From Thermoanaerobacterales bacterium (GTDB lineage Bacteria > Bacillota > Desulfotomaculia > Desulfotomaculales > JASEER01): a DNA stretch of 50,243 bases. The position numbers and the translations under genes were made by a program. The notes beneath the pieces are model-generated. The model saw nothing but the letters and a program-made list of their open reading frames with translations. It ran no database searches and had not been told where the DNA came from. Location: positions 1-50,243 of the forward strand of contig JASEER010000016.1 of assembly GCA_030019475.1 (NCBI GenBank), written 5' to 3'. Positions 1-8,528 of the stretch are shown here, piece after piece. The first letter of the stretch is position 1; each line of letters starts with the position of its first letter.

Positions 1-43
1 ATGATTTTCCAGTTTGACCCCCTTGACTGTTGCACCGTGAGTC

Positions 44-880
44 TTACTTAAAACTGTTCTTCATGGTCAGGTTGTATACATTCCGCCGCGGCACCCCGTA
101 GCGGCGGGCCACCTCTTTCACGGCCTCGCGCCGGTCGGCCCCGGACGCCACGAGTTCCTCGACCGCCGCCCGCAGGTCCTGCTGCCCGCAGGCTTCCGCC
201 GCGCCCCCGGACGCCGCCCCTTCGATGACCAGGGTGAATTCCCCGCGCGGTTCCCGCTCCCGGAAGTGGGCCAGGGCCTCAGACAGGGTGCCCCGGAAGA
301 CCTCCTCGAACTTCTTCGTCAACTCCCGCGCCACCGCCACCCGCCGGTCCCCCATCACGGCCAGCAGTTCCTCCAGGGTGCGCACGACCCGGCGCGGCGA
401 TTCGAAGACGACCAGCGTCCGCGTCTCGCGCGCCAGCTCGGCCAGGACCTTCGCCCGGCCCTTACGCGGCAGGAAGCCCTCGAAGGCGAAGCGCGCCGTC
501 GGCAGCCCGGACACGACCAGGGCCGTCAGGGCCGCCGAGGCCCCCGGGATGGCCACGACCGGCACTCCCTCCGCCACGGCGCGGGCCACGAGCGCCGCCC
601 CGGGGTCGGATACCCCCGGCGTCCCCGCGTCGGAGACAAGGGCGATCGACCGCCCATCCCGCAGCCGGGCCAGGAGTTCCTTTCCCCGCGATTCCCGGTT
701 GTGGGCATGGTAGCTGACCAAGGGGGTGGGGATATCATAGTGGGCCAGCAGCTTCCGGGTCCGGCGGGTGTCCTCGGCGGCGATCAGGTCGACCTCGCGG
801 AGGACGCGCAGGGCGCGCAGGGTGATGTCTTCCAGGTTCCCGATCGGCGTCGCGCAAAGGTAGAGAGTCCCCGGATCCAT
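44..880 (-). CDS. rsmI: 16S rRNA (cytidine(1402)-2'-O)-methyltransferase RsmI
   Basis: The 278-residue protein matches the RsmI family, which uses S-adenosylmethionine to 2'-O-methylate C1402 in the decoding centre of 16S rRNA. The tetrapyrrole-methylase-type fold is visible as ATPIGN at residues 10-15, AEDTRR near 35, SDAGTPGVSDPG at 83-94 and IPGASA near 111. The short C-terminal helical domain ends near residue 275 and the length is normal for the family. The start is ATG at 880, preceded by GGGAG. It lies 10 bases downstream of ricT and is the last gene of the run that begins with the P-loop ATPase and kor genes. The rsmI-ricT-holB-tmk neighbourhood is conserved in spore-forming Firmicutes. 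No terminator can be judged in the 43 bases left of it. Confidence 0.97.
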   Translation of the reverse strand: MDPGTLYLCATPIGNLEDITLRALRVLREVDLIAAEDTRRTRKLLAHYDIPTPLVSYHAHNRESRGKELLARLRDGRSIALVSDAGTPGVSDPGAALVARAVAEGVPVVAIPGASAALTALVVSGLPTARFAFEGFLPRKGRAKVLAELARETRTLVVFESPRRVVRTLEELLAVMGDRRVAVARELTKKFEEVFRGTLSEALAHFREREPRGEFTLVIEGAASGGAAEACGQQDLRAAVEELVASGADRREAVKEVARRYGVPRRNVYNLTMKNSFK

Positions 881-890
881 CGCCGCTCCC

Positions 891-1712
891 TCAGTGCTTT
901 TCCCGCTCCCCGCCCAGGACTTTGACCTCGGCGGCCGGGAACTCCCGCACCTGCTTGGACTGCTTCAGCTCAACGCTGACGGTGTGCTTGAAGATGTTGA
1001 CGCCCGTGACCCTGCCCTCGCCCTCAGGGGTCTTGACCCGCGCCCCCGCTTCCGGGCATTCTTCGCGGGCATCCTCATAAACCTCGTTTTCATATTTCAG
1101 GCAGCACATGAGCCGGCCACAGATGCCGGAGATCTTCGTCGGGTTGAGGGATAGGTTCTGGTCCTTGGCCATCCGGATGGAGACCGGGGTGAACTCCCGC
1201 AGCCAGGTCGCACAGCATAGCTCACGCCCGCAGCAGCCCAGCCCGCCCATCATCTTCGCCTCGTCACGTACCCCGATCTGCCGCAGTTCGATGCGGGTGC
1301 GGAAGACCGAGGCCAGGTCCCGGACCAGTTCCCGGAAATCGATCCGCCCCTCGGCGGAAAAGTAGAACACGATCTTGTTGCCATCGAAGGTGTAGTCCAC
1401 GCCGATGAGCTTCATCGGCAGGCCGTGCGCCACGATCTTTTCCTGGCAGATCTTGAAGGCCTTTTCTTCCTTCCGGCTCAGTTCTTCCAGCCGCTGCCGG
1501 TCCTCCGCGTCGGCTTTGCGGACGACGGGCTTGAGCGGCTGGTCGCCGCCGTCAGTCCGGGGCTTGGAGCCCTGTACGACCTCCCCGTACTCCATGCCGC
1601 GCACCGTCTCAACAATCACCCCGTCGCCCGGCTTCAGCTCCAGCGTCCCGGGATCGAAGAAGTATATCTTGCCCGCCTTCTTGAAGCGGACCCCCACAAC
1701 TAGCCCGGTCAT
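891..1712 (-). CDS. ricT: PSP1-domain protein RicT (YaaT), RNA maturation and sporulation factor
   Basis: The 273-residue protein carries the PSP1 domain of RicT/YaaT. In Bacillus, RicT forms a complex with RicA and RicF that stimulates RNase Y-dependent mRNA maturation and affects entry into sporulation. The family's iron-sulfur-binding cysteines are present: C160, C161, C166 and C167 in a GLGCCGRELCC context, and C198, C203 and C204 in GICGRLMCC. The ATG at 1712 follows a strong GGAGG Shine-Dalgarno six bases away, so the start is secure. holB lies just upstream, with a short AT-rich spacer holding two copies of AATTTCC. The 3' end lies 10 bases before rsmI. Function is by family; the partner proteins RicA and RicF are not in the window. 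Confidence 0.95.
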   Translation of the reverse strand: MTGLVVGVRFKKAGKIYFFDPGTLELKPGDGVIVETVRGMEYGEVVQGSKPRTDGGDQPLKPVVRKADAEDRQRLEELSRKEEKAFKICQEKIVAHGLPMKLIGVDYTFDGNKIVFYFSAEGRIDFRELVRDLASVFRTRIELRQIGVRDEAKMMGGLGCCGRELCCATWLREFTPVSIRMAKDQNLSLNPTKISGICGRLMCCLKYENEVYEDAREECPEAGARVKTPEGEGRVTGVNIFKHTVSVELKQSKQVREFPAAEVKVLGGEREKH

Positions 1713-1763
1713 GAAAACCTCCTTGAAATCGGTAATTGGAAATTGGAAATTGCTCTCTACCGG

Positions 1764-2741
1764 CTACAGGTTTTTAATTTCAAGGTACAATACCTCGGCC
1801 AGGAGGCGCGGGTTGGCGTTCGCCGCGAGTCGCGCCCGGGCCTCTTCGACGGCCGCTACGCGGGCGGCGAGGGCACGGCTGCCAAGCCGGGCGCTCTGCT
1901 CCCGGATTTCTTCCAGGCGATCGGCGTTGACGATCCCGTCGGCCGTCCCCGTCTCCCGCCACCAGAGAAGGTCCCGGTACCAGAGCGAAAACCACTCGAG
2001 CCGCCGCGCCAGTTCGTCCCGGGTGCGCGTCTCCCCGGCGACGGCCAGCAATTCCGCTATTCCCATTCTGTCAATTTCTCCGGCCAGCCAAACGGCCTGC
2101 GCCAGCCCTTCGGCATCGTCCTCGCCCCGCGCCAGGGCCAGGGCCCGTCCGAGGCTGCCCTCGCAGCGCGCCGCCCAGACCGCCGTCCTCTCCCCGCTGA
2201 AGCCGTGGCGGGCCAGCCCTTCGAGCACCTCGTCCTTCGCCAGCGGACGGCAGGGCAGCCCCAGGCAGCGCGAGCGGACGGTGGGCAGGAGGCTGTCCGG
2301 CTGGTCGGTGACCAGCAGGAAGACGGCCGGGCCGCTGGGTTCCTCCAGGGTCTTCAACAGGGCGTTGGCCGCCTCGGCGGTCAGGCGCTCGGCGCCCTCC
2401 AGAGTGACGACGTGCCGCTTCCCGTAGGGCCGGTAGCGCATGGCGTGCTGCAGTTCCCTTACCGCGCCGATGCCGATGCTCTTCGTTTCGGCGGATACCC
2501 GGTGCCAATCGGGGTGGGTGCCGGCCAGGGCCAGGCGGCAGTCCCGGCAGCCGCCGCAGGCCTCGTCCCCGCCGGCCGGCGCCGCGCAGAGCAGGGTGCG
2601 GGCGAAGGCCCGGGCGAGCATGCGCTTGCCCACCCCGGGCGGGCCGTAAAAGAGGTAGGCCTGGGCGACCCGCCCGTTGCGCAAGGCGGCCTGCAGGGCG
2701 CGCCGTACGATTTGCTGGCCGATGACCTCGGAGAATGACAT
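1764..2741 (-). CDS. holB: DNA polymerase III delta' subunit
   Basis: This 325-residue AAA+ protein is the clamp-loader delta' subunit, which works with the dnaX product and delta to load the beta clamp (dnaN, also in this window). A P-loop-like GPPGVGKR lies at residues 33-40. A zinc-knuckle pattern follows with cysteines at 52, 62, 65 and 68, and LEEPSGPA marks the sensor-1 region. I place the start at the ATG at 2741, giving MSFSEVIGQQ, rather than at a longer in-frame start, because the upstream 130 codons are tmk sequence read out of frame. The ATG overlaps the tmk stop by one base (TAATG), which implies translational coupling. Confidence 0.94.
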   Translation of the reverse strand: MSFSEVIGQQIVRRALQAALRNGRVAQAYLFYGPPGVGKRMLARAFARTLLCAAPAGGDEACGGCRDCRLALAGTHPDWHRVSAETKSIGIGAVRELQHAMRYRPYGKRHVVTLEGAERLTAEAANALLKTLEEPSGPAVFLLVTDQPDSLLPTVRSRCLGLPCRPLAKDEVLEGLARHGFSGERTAVWAARCEGSLGRALALARGEDDAEGLAQAVWLAGEIDRMGIAELLAVAGETRTRDELARRLEWFSLWYRDLLWWRETGTADGIVNADRLEEIREQSARLGSRALAARVAAVEEARARLAANANPRLLAEVLYLEIKNL

Positions 2742-3370
2742 TAGTCCAACAGCGCCTCGATCCGCTCCAGGATGCGTTCCGCCAGAACGGGGACCGGCAG
2801 GTCCGCCTCGAGGACCAGGTAGGTATCCGGCGCAGCCGCCGCCAGGGCCAGGTACCCGGCCCGCACCCGCTCGTGGAAATCGGCCGCCTCCCGCTCCAGC
2901 CGGTCGCGCCGGCCGTCCGCCAGGCGCAGCCGGGCCTCGTCCACCGGCAGGTCGAGGACCACGGTCAGCGCCGGGTAGAGCCCGCCCGTCGCCAGGTCGT
3001 TGATCCGCCGCAGCAGTTCCAGGTCCAGCCCCCGCCCGTAGCCCTGGTAGGCCAGCGTCGAGTCGGCGAAACGGTCGCAGAGGACTACTGTCCCGCGCCG
3101 CAGGGCCGGGGCGATGACCTCCCGCACGCACTGGGCGCGGGCCGCAGCGTAAAGAAGGGCCTCGGTCTCGCCCGTCATCTCGGCGTTTTTGACGTCCAGC
3201 AGAAGGCGGCGGACCGCCTCGCCGAGCCGCGTGCCCCCGGGCTCGCGCGTCACCAGGACCTCCCGTCCCCGGCCGCGCAGCGCCTCGGCCGCCAGTGAGA
3301 CCTGGGTGCTCTTACCCGCGCCGTCGACGCCCTCGAAGACAATAAACCGGCTGTTGATACGATCACCCAT
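2741..3370 (-). CDS. tmk: thymidylate kinase
   Basis: This 209-residue enzyme phosphorylates dTMP to dTDP for DNA synthesis. The P-loop GVDGAGKST is at residues 14-22, the DRF substrate motif sits in CDRFADSTLAYQG, and a RDRLE lid-like stretch is present. I use the ATG at 3370 (MGDRINS), which overlaps the end of the upstream decarboxylase gene by 8 bases. A GTG- or TTG-type start up to seven codons earlier cannot be excluded. Genes on both sides overlap it, so the decarboxylase, tmk and holB form one translationally coupled unit, as in other Clostridia. Confidence 0.95.
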   Translation of the reverse strand: MGDRINSRFIVFEGVDGAGKSTQVSLAAEALRGRGREVLVTREPGGTRLGEAVRRLLLDVKNAEMTGETEALLYAAARAQCVREVIAPALRRGTVVLCDRFADSTLAYQGYGRGLDLELLRRINDLATGGLYPALTVVLDLPVDEARLRLADGRRDRLEREAADFHERVRAGYLALAAAAPDTYLVLEADLPVPVLAERILERIEALLD

Positions 3371-4835
3371 CCACGACCCGCAGGGCCGCAAGCTGTACGT
3401 CCTCGGCCGCCAGCGGCGCCCCCAGGGCCTTCTGTTCGTAAATATATTCTACCATTTCCGGGGTCACCTGTTCACCGGGGAGAATGAGCGGGTACCCCGG
3501 AGGGCTGATGCTCACCGTCTCGGCCGCCACCAGGCCCGCCGTTTCTTCAAGCGCCACCGTACGCTGGGGGGCCAGCCACGCCTCCCGGGGGGTCATACGC
3601 TTCGGCCCCGCCGCGGGCGGCACCGTGACGGGAACATCCCCGCTTTTGCACCGGCGCTGGGCGGCAATGGCCTCCACCTCCTCGCACAGGCGCCGGACAT
3701 CCTCTTTGCGCGTGCCGAGGCCCACCACCGCCAGGACGCCCTGGACGTCGCCCATCTCCACCTCGACCCCGGTGCGATGCAGGAGGCGCACCGTCCTGTA
3801 CCCGGTGATCCCGTACCCGCGAAGGGAGAAATAGACCTTGGTGGGGTCCTGCTCACCGCTCCGCGCCCTGAAAACCTCCACGCCTTCGGCGGACCCGAGC
3901 CGTTCGCGCAAGACGCCGGCCAGAGCCACCGCCCGGTCGACGAGGTCCCGCCCCCGGCGCGCCATCTGCCGCCGGGCGAGGTCCAGCGAGGCCATCAGGA
4001 GGTACGAAGGGCTGGAGGTCTGGAGCAGGGCCAGCGTCCGGGCGACGCGCCCGGCGTCCAGGCGGGGACCGGCCATGTGGAGCAGGGAGGCCTGGGTGAG
4101 GGCGCCGCCGAGCTTGTGCATGCTCTGTACGGCGGCATCGGCGCCGAGGGCCAGGGCGGCGGGAGGCATGTCGGGGTGGAAGGGCAGGTGCGGCCCGTGC
4201 GCCTCGTCCACCAGCAGGGGCAGCCCCCGGGAGTGAATGACGGCCGCCGCTTCGGCCGTGAGACCGGCCAGCCCGTGGTAGGTAGGGTGAACCGCCAGGC
4301 AGGCGGCGATGCCGGGGTCACCGTCCAGAGCGCGGGCCAGCGTAGCGGGGTCCGGCGCCCCGGGCAGGCCGAAGGCCGGCTCCGGCGACGGCGGCAGGAA
4401 GACCGGGTCGGCCCCCGACAGGACGAGGCCCGCCGCCACCGAGCGGTGAATGTGCCGGGGAAGGAGCAGCTTCTGTCCCGGGCGCAACGCGGCCAGGAGC
4501 AGCGCCTGAATCCCCGCCGTACTCCCGTTGACAAGGAAAAAAGTCCGGTCGGCGCCGTAAAGCGCGGCGGCAAGCGCCTGGGCCCGGGCGATGGGCCCGG
4601 ACGGGCGCGAAAGGTCGTCCAGCCCGGGGAGTTCGGTCAGGTCCAGGCCCAGGAGGTCACCTGCCGGGGCACGGAGGGCGGACGGTGCCGCCCGCCCTCC
4701 GGAATGCGCCGGGAAGTGCAGGCCGGCCACCGCGCGGCGGCGGTGGCGCCGCAGGGCCTCGAAGAGCGGTGCCCGTCTCTGGTCCATTGCACCACCCCAA
4801 AACGGTAAAAAGGGAGACTGGTTATCGTCTCCCAT
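3363..4835 (-). CDS. Orn/Lys/Arg decarboxylase family PLP enzyme
   Basis: The 490-residue protein belongs to the fold-type I PLP decarboxylases of ornithine, lysine and arginine, in the small version often found beside tmk in Firmicutes (YaaO/SpeA-like). The PLP lysine is K241 in SMHKLGG, the aspartate-histidine motif DEAHG is at 210-214, and NGSTAGIQA near 104 shapes the cofactor pocket. A C-terminal decarboxylase domain follows after about residue 380. The ATG at 4835 has AGAGG seven bases upstream. A second ATG at 4787 (MDQRRAPL), closer to where homologues often begin, is preceded by GGGGTGG and is the alternative. Substrate cannot be told from sequence, though arginine or lysine is likely and would feed polyamine synthesis. 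It lies 73 bases after korD with no clear terminator between. Confidence 0.9.
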   Translation of the reverse strand: MGDDNQSPFLPFWGGAMDQRRAPLFEALRRHRRRAVAGLHFPAHSGGRAAPSALRAPAGDLLGLDLTELPGLDDLSRPSGPIARAQALAAALYGADRTFFLVNGSTAGIQALLLAALRPGQKLLLPRHIHRSVAAGLVLSGADPVFLPPSPEPAFGLPGAPDPATLARALDGDPGIAACLAVHPTYHGLAGLTAEAAAVIHSRGLPLLVDEAHGPHLPFHPDMPPAALALGADAAVQSMHKLGGALTQASLLHMAGPRLDAGRVARTLALLQTSSPSYLLMASLDLARRQMARRGRDLVDRAVALAGVLRERLGSAEGVEVFRARSGEQDPTKVYFSLRGYGITGYRTVRLLHRTGVEVEMGDVQGVLAVVGLGTRKEDVRRLCEEVEAIAAQRRCKSGDVPVTVPPAAGPKRMTPREAWLAPQRTVALEETAGLVAAETVSISPPGYPLILPGEQVTPEMVEYIYEQKALGAPLAAEDVQLAALRVVDG

Positions 4836-4908
4836 GATGCTGCCTCTCAACTTTCAACCGCCAACCGCCCAACCGGCGAAGGATCGGGAACCTGTGGCTT
4901 CGCCCGCG

Positions 4909-5223
4909 TTAGTGCAGCGGCCGCTCCTCGTGCGGCTCCTCCTTCAGGGGTTTGGTCCCCAAATCCTTGCGCGCCGGCGGCCCCTGCCCGTTACGCCCGA
5001 TAAGGATGGCACAGTCCGGGCAGACCGCGGCGCAGATGCCGCAGGCGATGCAGTTTTCGTCGGGCTCCACCGAAGGGGTGCCGTAGATGCCGAGCACCTT
5101 GGACCAGCCCAGACTGTTCTTCGGACACTTCTGGATACAGAGTCCGCATCCCTTGCACAAGCCGGGGAAAACGGTGAAGACTCCTTTGTTGAATTTGAAC
5201 ATGACTGGTTCAAACCCGTGCAC
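4909..5223 (-). CDS. korD: 2-oxoacid:ferredoxin oxidoreductase delta subunit (2[4Fe-4S] ferredoxin)
   Basis: A 104-residue ferredoxin-type subunit with two cluster-binding motifs: C23, C26, C29 and C33, then C58, C61, C64 and C68 (plus C71). It would carry electrons from the TPP-dependent catalytic subunits to free ferredoxin. The start is GTG at 5223, chosen because an exact AGGAGG lies eight bases upstream. A later in-frame ATG (residue 8) has no such site. The first 14 bases overlap korC. Together with korC, korB and korA just upstream it completes a four-subunit enzyme. The hydrophilic, charged C-terminal tail after residue 80 is an extension beyond the cluster domain. Confidence 0.92.
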   Translation of the reverse strand: MHGFEPVMFKFNKGVFTVFPGLCKGCGLCIQKCPKNSLGWSKVLGIYGTPSVEPDENCIACGICAAVCPDCAILIGRNGQGPPARKDLGTKPLKEEPHEERPLH

Positions 5224-5803
5224 CCGCTTGACCTCCTCGCATGACCTGCCCTACCAGTTCCATGCCCCGTTCCATAGCGCGGTAGTTCAATTCTCTCAGC
5301 TTGGGATCCTTGGCAAACTTGTAGCCCAGCCGTTTTTCAATGGCTTTCTTGGCGCTGTCAACGGCCACCACGCCCGAAGCCTGGATCACGGCCCCCATAA
5401 TCAAAACGTTGAAAACCCGGGGGTGCAGTTCTTTCTTGGCCACCTCCACGCCCGGGATGGCGAGGACCTGCCGCGCCTCTTTCGGCAAATCTTCGGGCGA
5501 GGGTTCAGCCATTGTATCATAAACGTAGAGCGTCTCCGGCCCGGCGTAATGCGTGGTCCGGGGAACGGCCCGCTCGCTCAGGGCGACCACGATATCCCCT
5601 TTTTCGAACTTCGGGGCCCCGATGGGGCCGTCGCTGATCTGCAGGAAGGCCACCGAGACGCCGCCCCGCTGTTCGACGCCGAAGTTCGGGATGTAGAGCG
5701 CCTCCCGCCCCTCTTCGTAGGCCGCCTCGGCCAGAATCTCGGCCACCGCCTGGACCCCCTGGCCCCCCTCGCCGGCAATGACGATCTTTACTGTCTTAGC
5801 CAT
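5210..5803 (-). CDS. korC: 2-oxoacid:ferredoxin oxidoreductase gamma subunit
   Basis: The 197-residue subunit has the typical gamma-subunit opening IVIAGEGGQGVQ and the NFGVEQRGG segment of the 2-oxoglutarate/2-oxoacid oxidoreductase family, in which gamma helps bind coenzyme A. I place the start at the ATG at 5803 (MAKTVKI), which has AAGGGG six bases upstream and overlaps korB by 8 bases. An ATG two codons earlier is possible. A much longer in-frame reading into korB is rejected as out-of-frame korB sequence. The gene order korA-korB-korC-korD with overlaps at the last two junctions implies stoichiometric expression. Confidence 0.93.
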   Translation of the reverse strand: MAKTVKIVIAGEGGQGVQAVAEILAEAAYEEGREALYIPNFGVEQRGGVSVAFLQISDGPIGAPKFEKGDIVVALSERAVPRTTHYAGPETLYVYDTMAEPSPEDLPKEARQVLAIPGVEVAKKELHPRVFNVLIMGAVIQASGVVAVDSAKKAIEKRLGYKFAKDPKLRELNYRAMERGMELVGQVMRGGQAGARV

Positions 5804-6557
5804 TGCCATCCCCTTCGGCGGCGGGTACCTTGATCTCCCCGACCGTGAAGTAGCTCGGCATCTTCTCCTCGAGGAAGGACCACGTCTCCTCGGCGTTGGT
5901 GCGCCAGTTCGTGGGGCAGGTGGAAAGGACCTCGACAAAGGAGAAGCCCCGGCCCTCGATCTGGTTTTGCAGGGCGCGGATCATTATCTTGGTCAACTGC
6001 TTCAGCTTGCTGACCGTTCCCCGCGCCACGTAGGCGCCCTCCGGGGTGATCGCCGCCACCATCTCGGGGCCCAGGAGCGGGGGGCCGGTGAGTTCCGGGT
6101 CACGGCCGTACGGGGTGGTCTCGGTCTTCTGCCCCGGCATGGTCGTGGGGGCCATCTGGCCGCCGGTCATGGCATACAGAGTATTGTTGATCAGGATCAC
6201 GGTAATCTCCTCGTTGCGCGCCGCCGCGTTCACCAGGTGCTGCGCCCCGATGGCGTACCCGCCGCCGTCGCCCATATAGGCGACGCAGACCAGGTCGGGT
6301 TTGGCCCGCTTGATGCCCGTCATCACGGGAGTGGTCCGCCCGTGATGGGTCTGCACGGTGTCGACGTTGAAGAAGTCCCAGGCCAGGAGGCTGCAGCCGA
6401 TGTCACAGCCGAAAATGGCCCGGTCCTGGATGCCCAGGTGGTCGATAGCCTGCCCCAGCGCGCGCAGGGCTATGCCGTGGCCGCAGCCGGGACAGAATTT
6501 GTGGGGCTTGGTGTCCCGCCGCCAGCTCCTGGGCATCGACGGTGCCGCAATGGCCAA
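5796..6557 (-). CDS. korB: 2-oxoacid:ferredoxin oxidoreductase beta subunit (TPP-binding)
   Basis: This 253-residue subunit binds thiamine pyrophosphate: GDGGG at 96-100 is followed after the usual spacing by NN at 124-125. The FCPGCGHG motif at 21-28 is typical of 2-oxoglutarate- and 2-oxoacid-type beta subunits. The start is TTG at 6557, with AAGGGGG eight bases upstream. It lies 18 bases after korA. Known family members either oxidise 2-oxoglutarate to succinyl-CoA or run the reductive carboxylation in an incomplete or reverse TCA cycle. The direction here cannot be read from sequence. Confidence 0.95.
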   Translation of the reverse strand: MAIAAPSMPRSWRRDTKPHKFCPGCGHGIALRALGQAIDHLGIQDRAIFGCDIGCSLLAWDFFNVDTVQTHHGRTTPVMTGIKRAKPDLVCVAYMGDGGGYAIGAQHLVNAAARNEEITVILINNTLYAMTGGQMAPTTMPGQKTETTPYGRDPELTGPPLLGPEMVAAITPEGAYVARGTVSKLKQLTKIMIRALQNQIEGRGFSFVEVLSTCPTNWRTNAEETWSFLEEKMPSYFTVGEIKVPAAEGDGNG

Positions 6558-6575
6558 CTTTGAAACCCCCTTCTC

Positions 6576-7679
6576 CTAACTTACTAGCTCCCGCGCGTGG
6601 GCGGCGACTTCCTCCGGGGTGATCCCCACGCCCGGCTTGTAGTGGGACACCATTTCCACGGTCAGCCCGTAGAGGCCGTCGCGCAGGAGGCGCCCGAGCT
6701 GGCCGTAGGCCGACTCCACCACCAGGATGCGCCGCGTCCGCCCGGCGACGGCCCGCAGGGCGTCCACGGGGAGAGGACGCAGGGTGATGGGCCGGAAGTA
6801 GCCCACCTTCAGGCCCTCGTTCCGCAGCTGCTCCACGGCCTGCTTGCAGGCCCGGGCGACCACGCCGTGGGCCGCGACAACCACTTCGGCGTCTTCCGTG
6901 CCGAGATCGTCGTGCTCGACGATCTCCGGCGCCACTTTTTCGTACTCCTCGATGTAGTCCAGGAGCACTTCCTGGAGTTCTTCCTCCAGGTTGTAAGTAT
7001 TCCGGTACTGGGCCGGCGGGCGGTCGACGCCCGGCGTCCCCGGCAGGCCGAGGAAGGCCTCGGGCGCCAGGAGTTCAATGCCCCGCTCCACCGGGTCGTA
7101 GATCGTAAGGGGTTCCCGCATCTTGCCCTGGTACCCGTCGGCGAGGATGAAGGTCGGGAAGCGGTAGCGCCAGGCGGTATTGAAGGCCTTGATCGTGTAG
7201 TCGTAAAGCTCCTGGTGCGTGGCCGTGGAATAGACAACCCGCAGCCCCTCGCCGTTCCCGCCGAAAGTCGTCAGGTTGACCTCCTGCTGGGAGTAGATGA
7301 CCGTCCCGGTCGAGGGCCCGCCCCGCTGCATCACGGCGACCACCACCGGCAGGCGCATGGCCTCGGCCATTGACATGGGCTCCTGCATGAGCACGTTCCC
7401 CGGACCGGCGGTGGCGGTGAAGGCCTTCCGCCCGGCCATGACCCCGCCGAGGGTTGTGAACCCGGCTGAAAGCTCGTCCTCCGTCTGTAAGAACCCCTTG
7501 CCGTATTTCGGGGCCAGCCTGGTCCAGTAGTGCATGATCTCGTTCTGCGGGGTGATCGGGTAGCCGTACATAATGTCCGCCCGGGCGGCCAGGGCGGCCC
7601 AGGCGATGACTTCGTTACCGGTCATAAAGACCCTGCGTTCCCCTGTGATCGGGCTCCCCACTTCCTGTCCCTGGGGCAC
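6576..7679 (-). CDS. korA: 2-oxoacid:ferredoxin oxidoreductase alpha subunit
   Basis: The 367-residue alpha subunit carries the pyrimidine-binding and transketolase C-terminal domains of the family. The conserved TATAGPGN segment lies near residue 90, the GYPITPQNEIMHYW opening near residue 40, and AYGQLG in the C-terminal domain. The GTG start at 7679 has a strong GGGGAGG site. It is the first of the four kor subunit genes and lies 23 bases after the P-loop ATPase gene, so the two are very likely cotranscribed. The substrate is most likely 2-oxoglutarate by overall similarity, but a branched-chain or other 2-oxoacid enzyme remains possible. Confidence 0.94.
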   Translation of the reverse strand: MPQGQEVGSPITGERRVFMTGNEVIAWAALAARADIMYGYPITPQNEIMHYWTRLAPKYGKGFLQTEDELSAGFTTLGGVMAGRKAFTATAGPGNVLMQEPMSMAEAMRLPVVVAVMQRGGPSTGTVIYSQQEVNLTTFGGNGEGLRVVYSTATHQELYDYTIKAFNTAWRYRFPTFILADGYQGKMREPLTIYDPVERGIELLAPEAFLGLPGTPGVDRPPAQYRNTYNLEEELQEVLLDYIEEYEKVAPEIVEHDDLGTEDAEVVVAAHGVVARACKQAVEQLRNEGLKVGYFRPITLRPLPVDALRAVAGRTRRILVVESAYGQLGRLLRDGLYGLTVEMVSHYKPGVGITPEEVAAHARELVS

Positions 7680-7702
7680 TAGAATACCTCCCCTGCAATG
7701 GC

Positions 7703-8461
7703 TTACCAGAAACCGCGGGGCATAAAGCGCTCCAGCGCGCGCACCGGGTGGCCCTCGGCGTCCCGTGGCCCAATCAGCGCCGCCACGGGGGCCACCGCCG
7801 TTGTGGCCACGACGGGAAGGCCCAGCCGGCGTCCCGCCTCGGCGACCACCCGCGCCCCCTCCTGCACCACCTCGGCCGTCGTCTCTTCGGCCAGGTGGGT
7901 GTTATTGATCAGCCCGTCCACGGGACCGATTTGCCGGACGTGCTGTGCGATGTCGTCGGCCGTCGCCGTCATCGGGCGGCTGACGTTGATGACGGCCCAG
8001 ACCCTGAATGCCGGTTCGTCCTTGACCCCCTCGACGAGGTGGAGCGTCCGGGCGCCCCCGACGCCGTAGCCGACGTCGAAAATGATGTCCCCGGGGCGCC
8101 TCAAGGCCCACCGGGCGCCGGGTTTCAGGATGGTGCCCGCCTCGCCCAGGCCGGCCGTGTCCCGGGTTTCCCAGGCCACCACGTCTACGCCCCGTGCCGC
8201 CAATTCCTTCTGCAGGGGGCGCAGCGTGTAACACGGCTCGACAATGTCCAGGTCCACCAGGGTAACGGTGCGGCCCGCGCCCGCCAGATCGAGCGCCCGG
8301 TTAAGGGCGACCTCGCTCTTCCCGCTGGCGTACTCGCCGACATAGGCCTCCGCAACCCGCCCGTCCCCGGACCGTACCCCTATTGTTAGACAATTTTCGT
8401 CTATCATAAGCCTATCATCGAAACCCGTCAACAATTTTCCCGGCCCTTCCAGTGTATACAT
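7703..8461 (-). CDS. P-loop (MinD/CobQ-like) ATPase, unknown role
   Basis: The 252-residue protein has a Walker A motif GEYASGKS at residues 42-49, a conserved-looking VDLDIVEPCYTLR at 69-81 and a hydrophobic DIIFDVGYGVGG at 125-136 that fits Walker B. I recognise it only as a member of the SIMIBI-type nucleotide-binding proteins found beside ferredoxin oxidoreductase genes in anaerobic Clostridia. No specific function is known to me. A role in cofactor or cluster insertion into Kor would be a guess. The start is uncertain: ATG at 8461 has a poor ribosome site, and ATG at 8407 lies inside a strong promoter-like sequence. No other in-frame start precedes Walker A. korA follows after 23 bases. 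Confidence 0.75.
   Translation of the reverse strand: MYTLEGPGKLLTGFDDRLMIDENCLTIGVRSGDGRVAEAYVGEYASGKSEVALNRALDLAGAGRTVTLVDLDIVEPCYTLRPLQKELAARGVDVVAWETRDTAGLGEAGTILKPGARWALRRPGDIIFDVGYGVGGARTLHLVEGVKDEPAFRVWAVINVSRPMTATADDIAQHVRQIGPVDGLINNTHLAEETTAEVVQEGARVVAEAGRRLGLPVVATTAVAPVAALIGPRDAEGHPVRALERFMPRGFW
8403..8436 (-). promoter_or_regulatory. sigma-A-type promoter candidate upstream of kor operon
   Basis: On the minus strand TTGACG is followed after exactly 17 bases by TATGAT (bases 8408-8403). This is one of the better vegetative promoter matches in the window. It overlaps the 5' end of the P-loop ATPase reading frame: the ATG at 8407 lies inside the -10 box. A transcript from here would therefore lack both possible start codons of that gene, although it could still serve korABCD. 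Either the match is fortuitous, or it is an internal promoter for kor. Confidence 0.4.
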
Positions 8462-8502
8462 GGCCTAATGGCGCAAACACCGACAGGCCGCAACCTGAAG
8501 AC

Positions 8503-8525
8503 GTTCAAAAACGGTTTTTCAACGG
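8503..8525 (-). repeat. short inverted repeat resembling fused ends of the element at 30164-30297
   Basis: GTTGAAAAAC is followed at once by an imperfect inverted copy, GTTTTTGAAC, just after the bofA stop. The two arms match the left and right terminal repeats of the MITE-like element near 30.2 kb, but without any interior. It may be a remnant of that element. It could equally be a simple weak terminator for bofA. Confidence 0.4.
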
Positions 8526-8528
8526 CCT

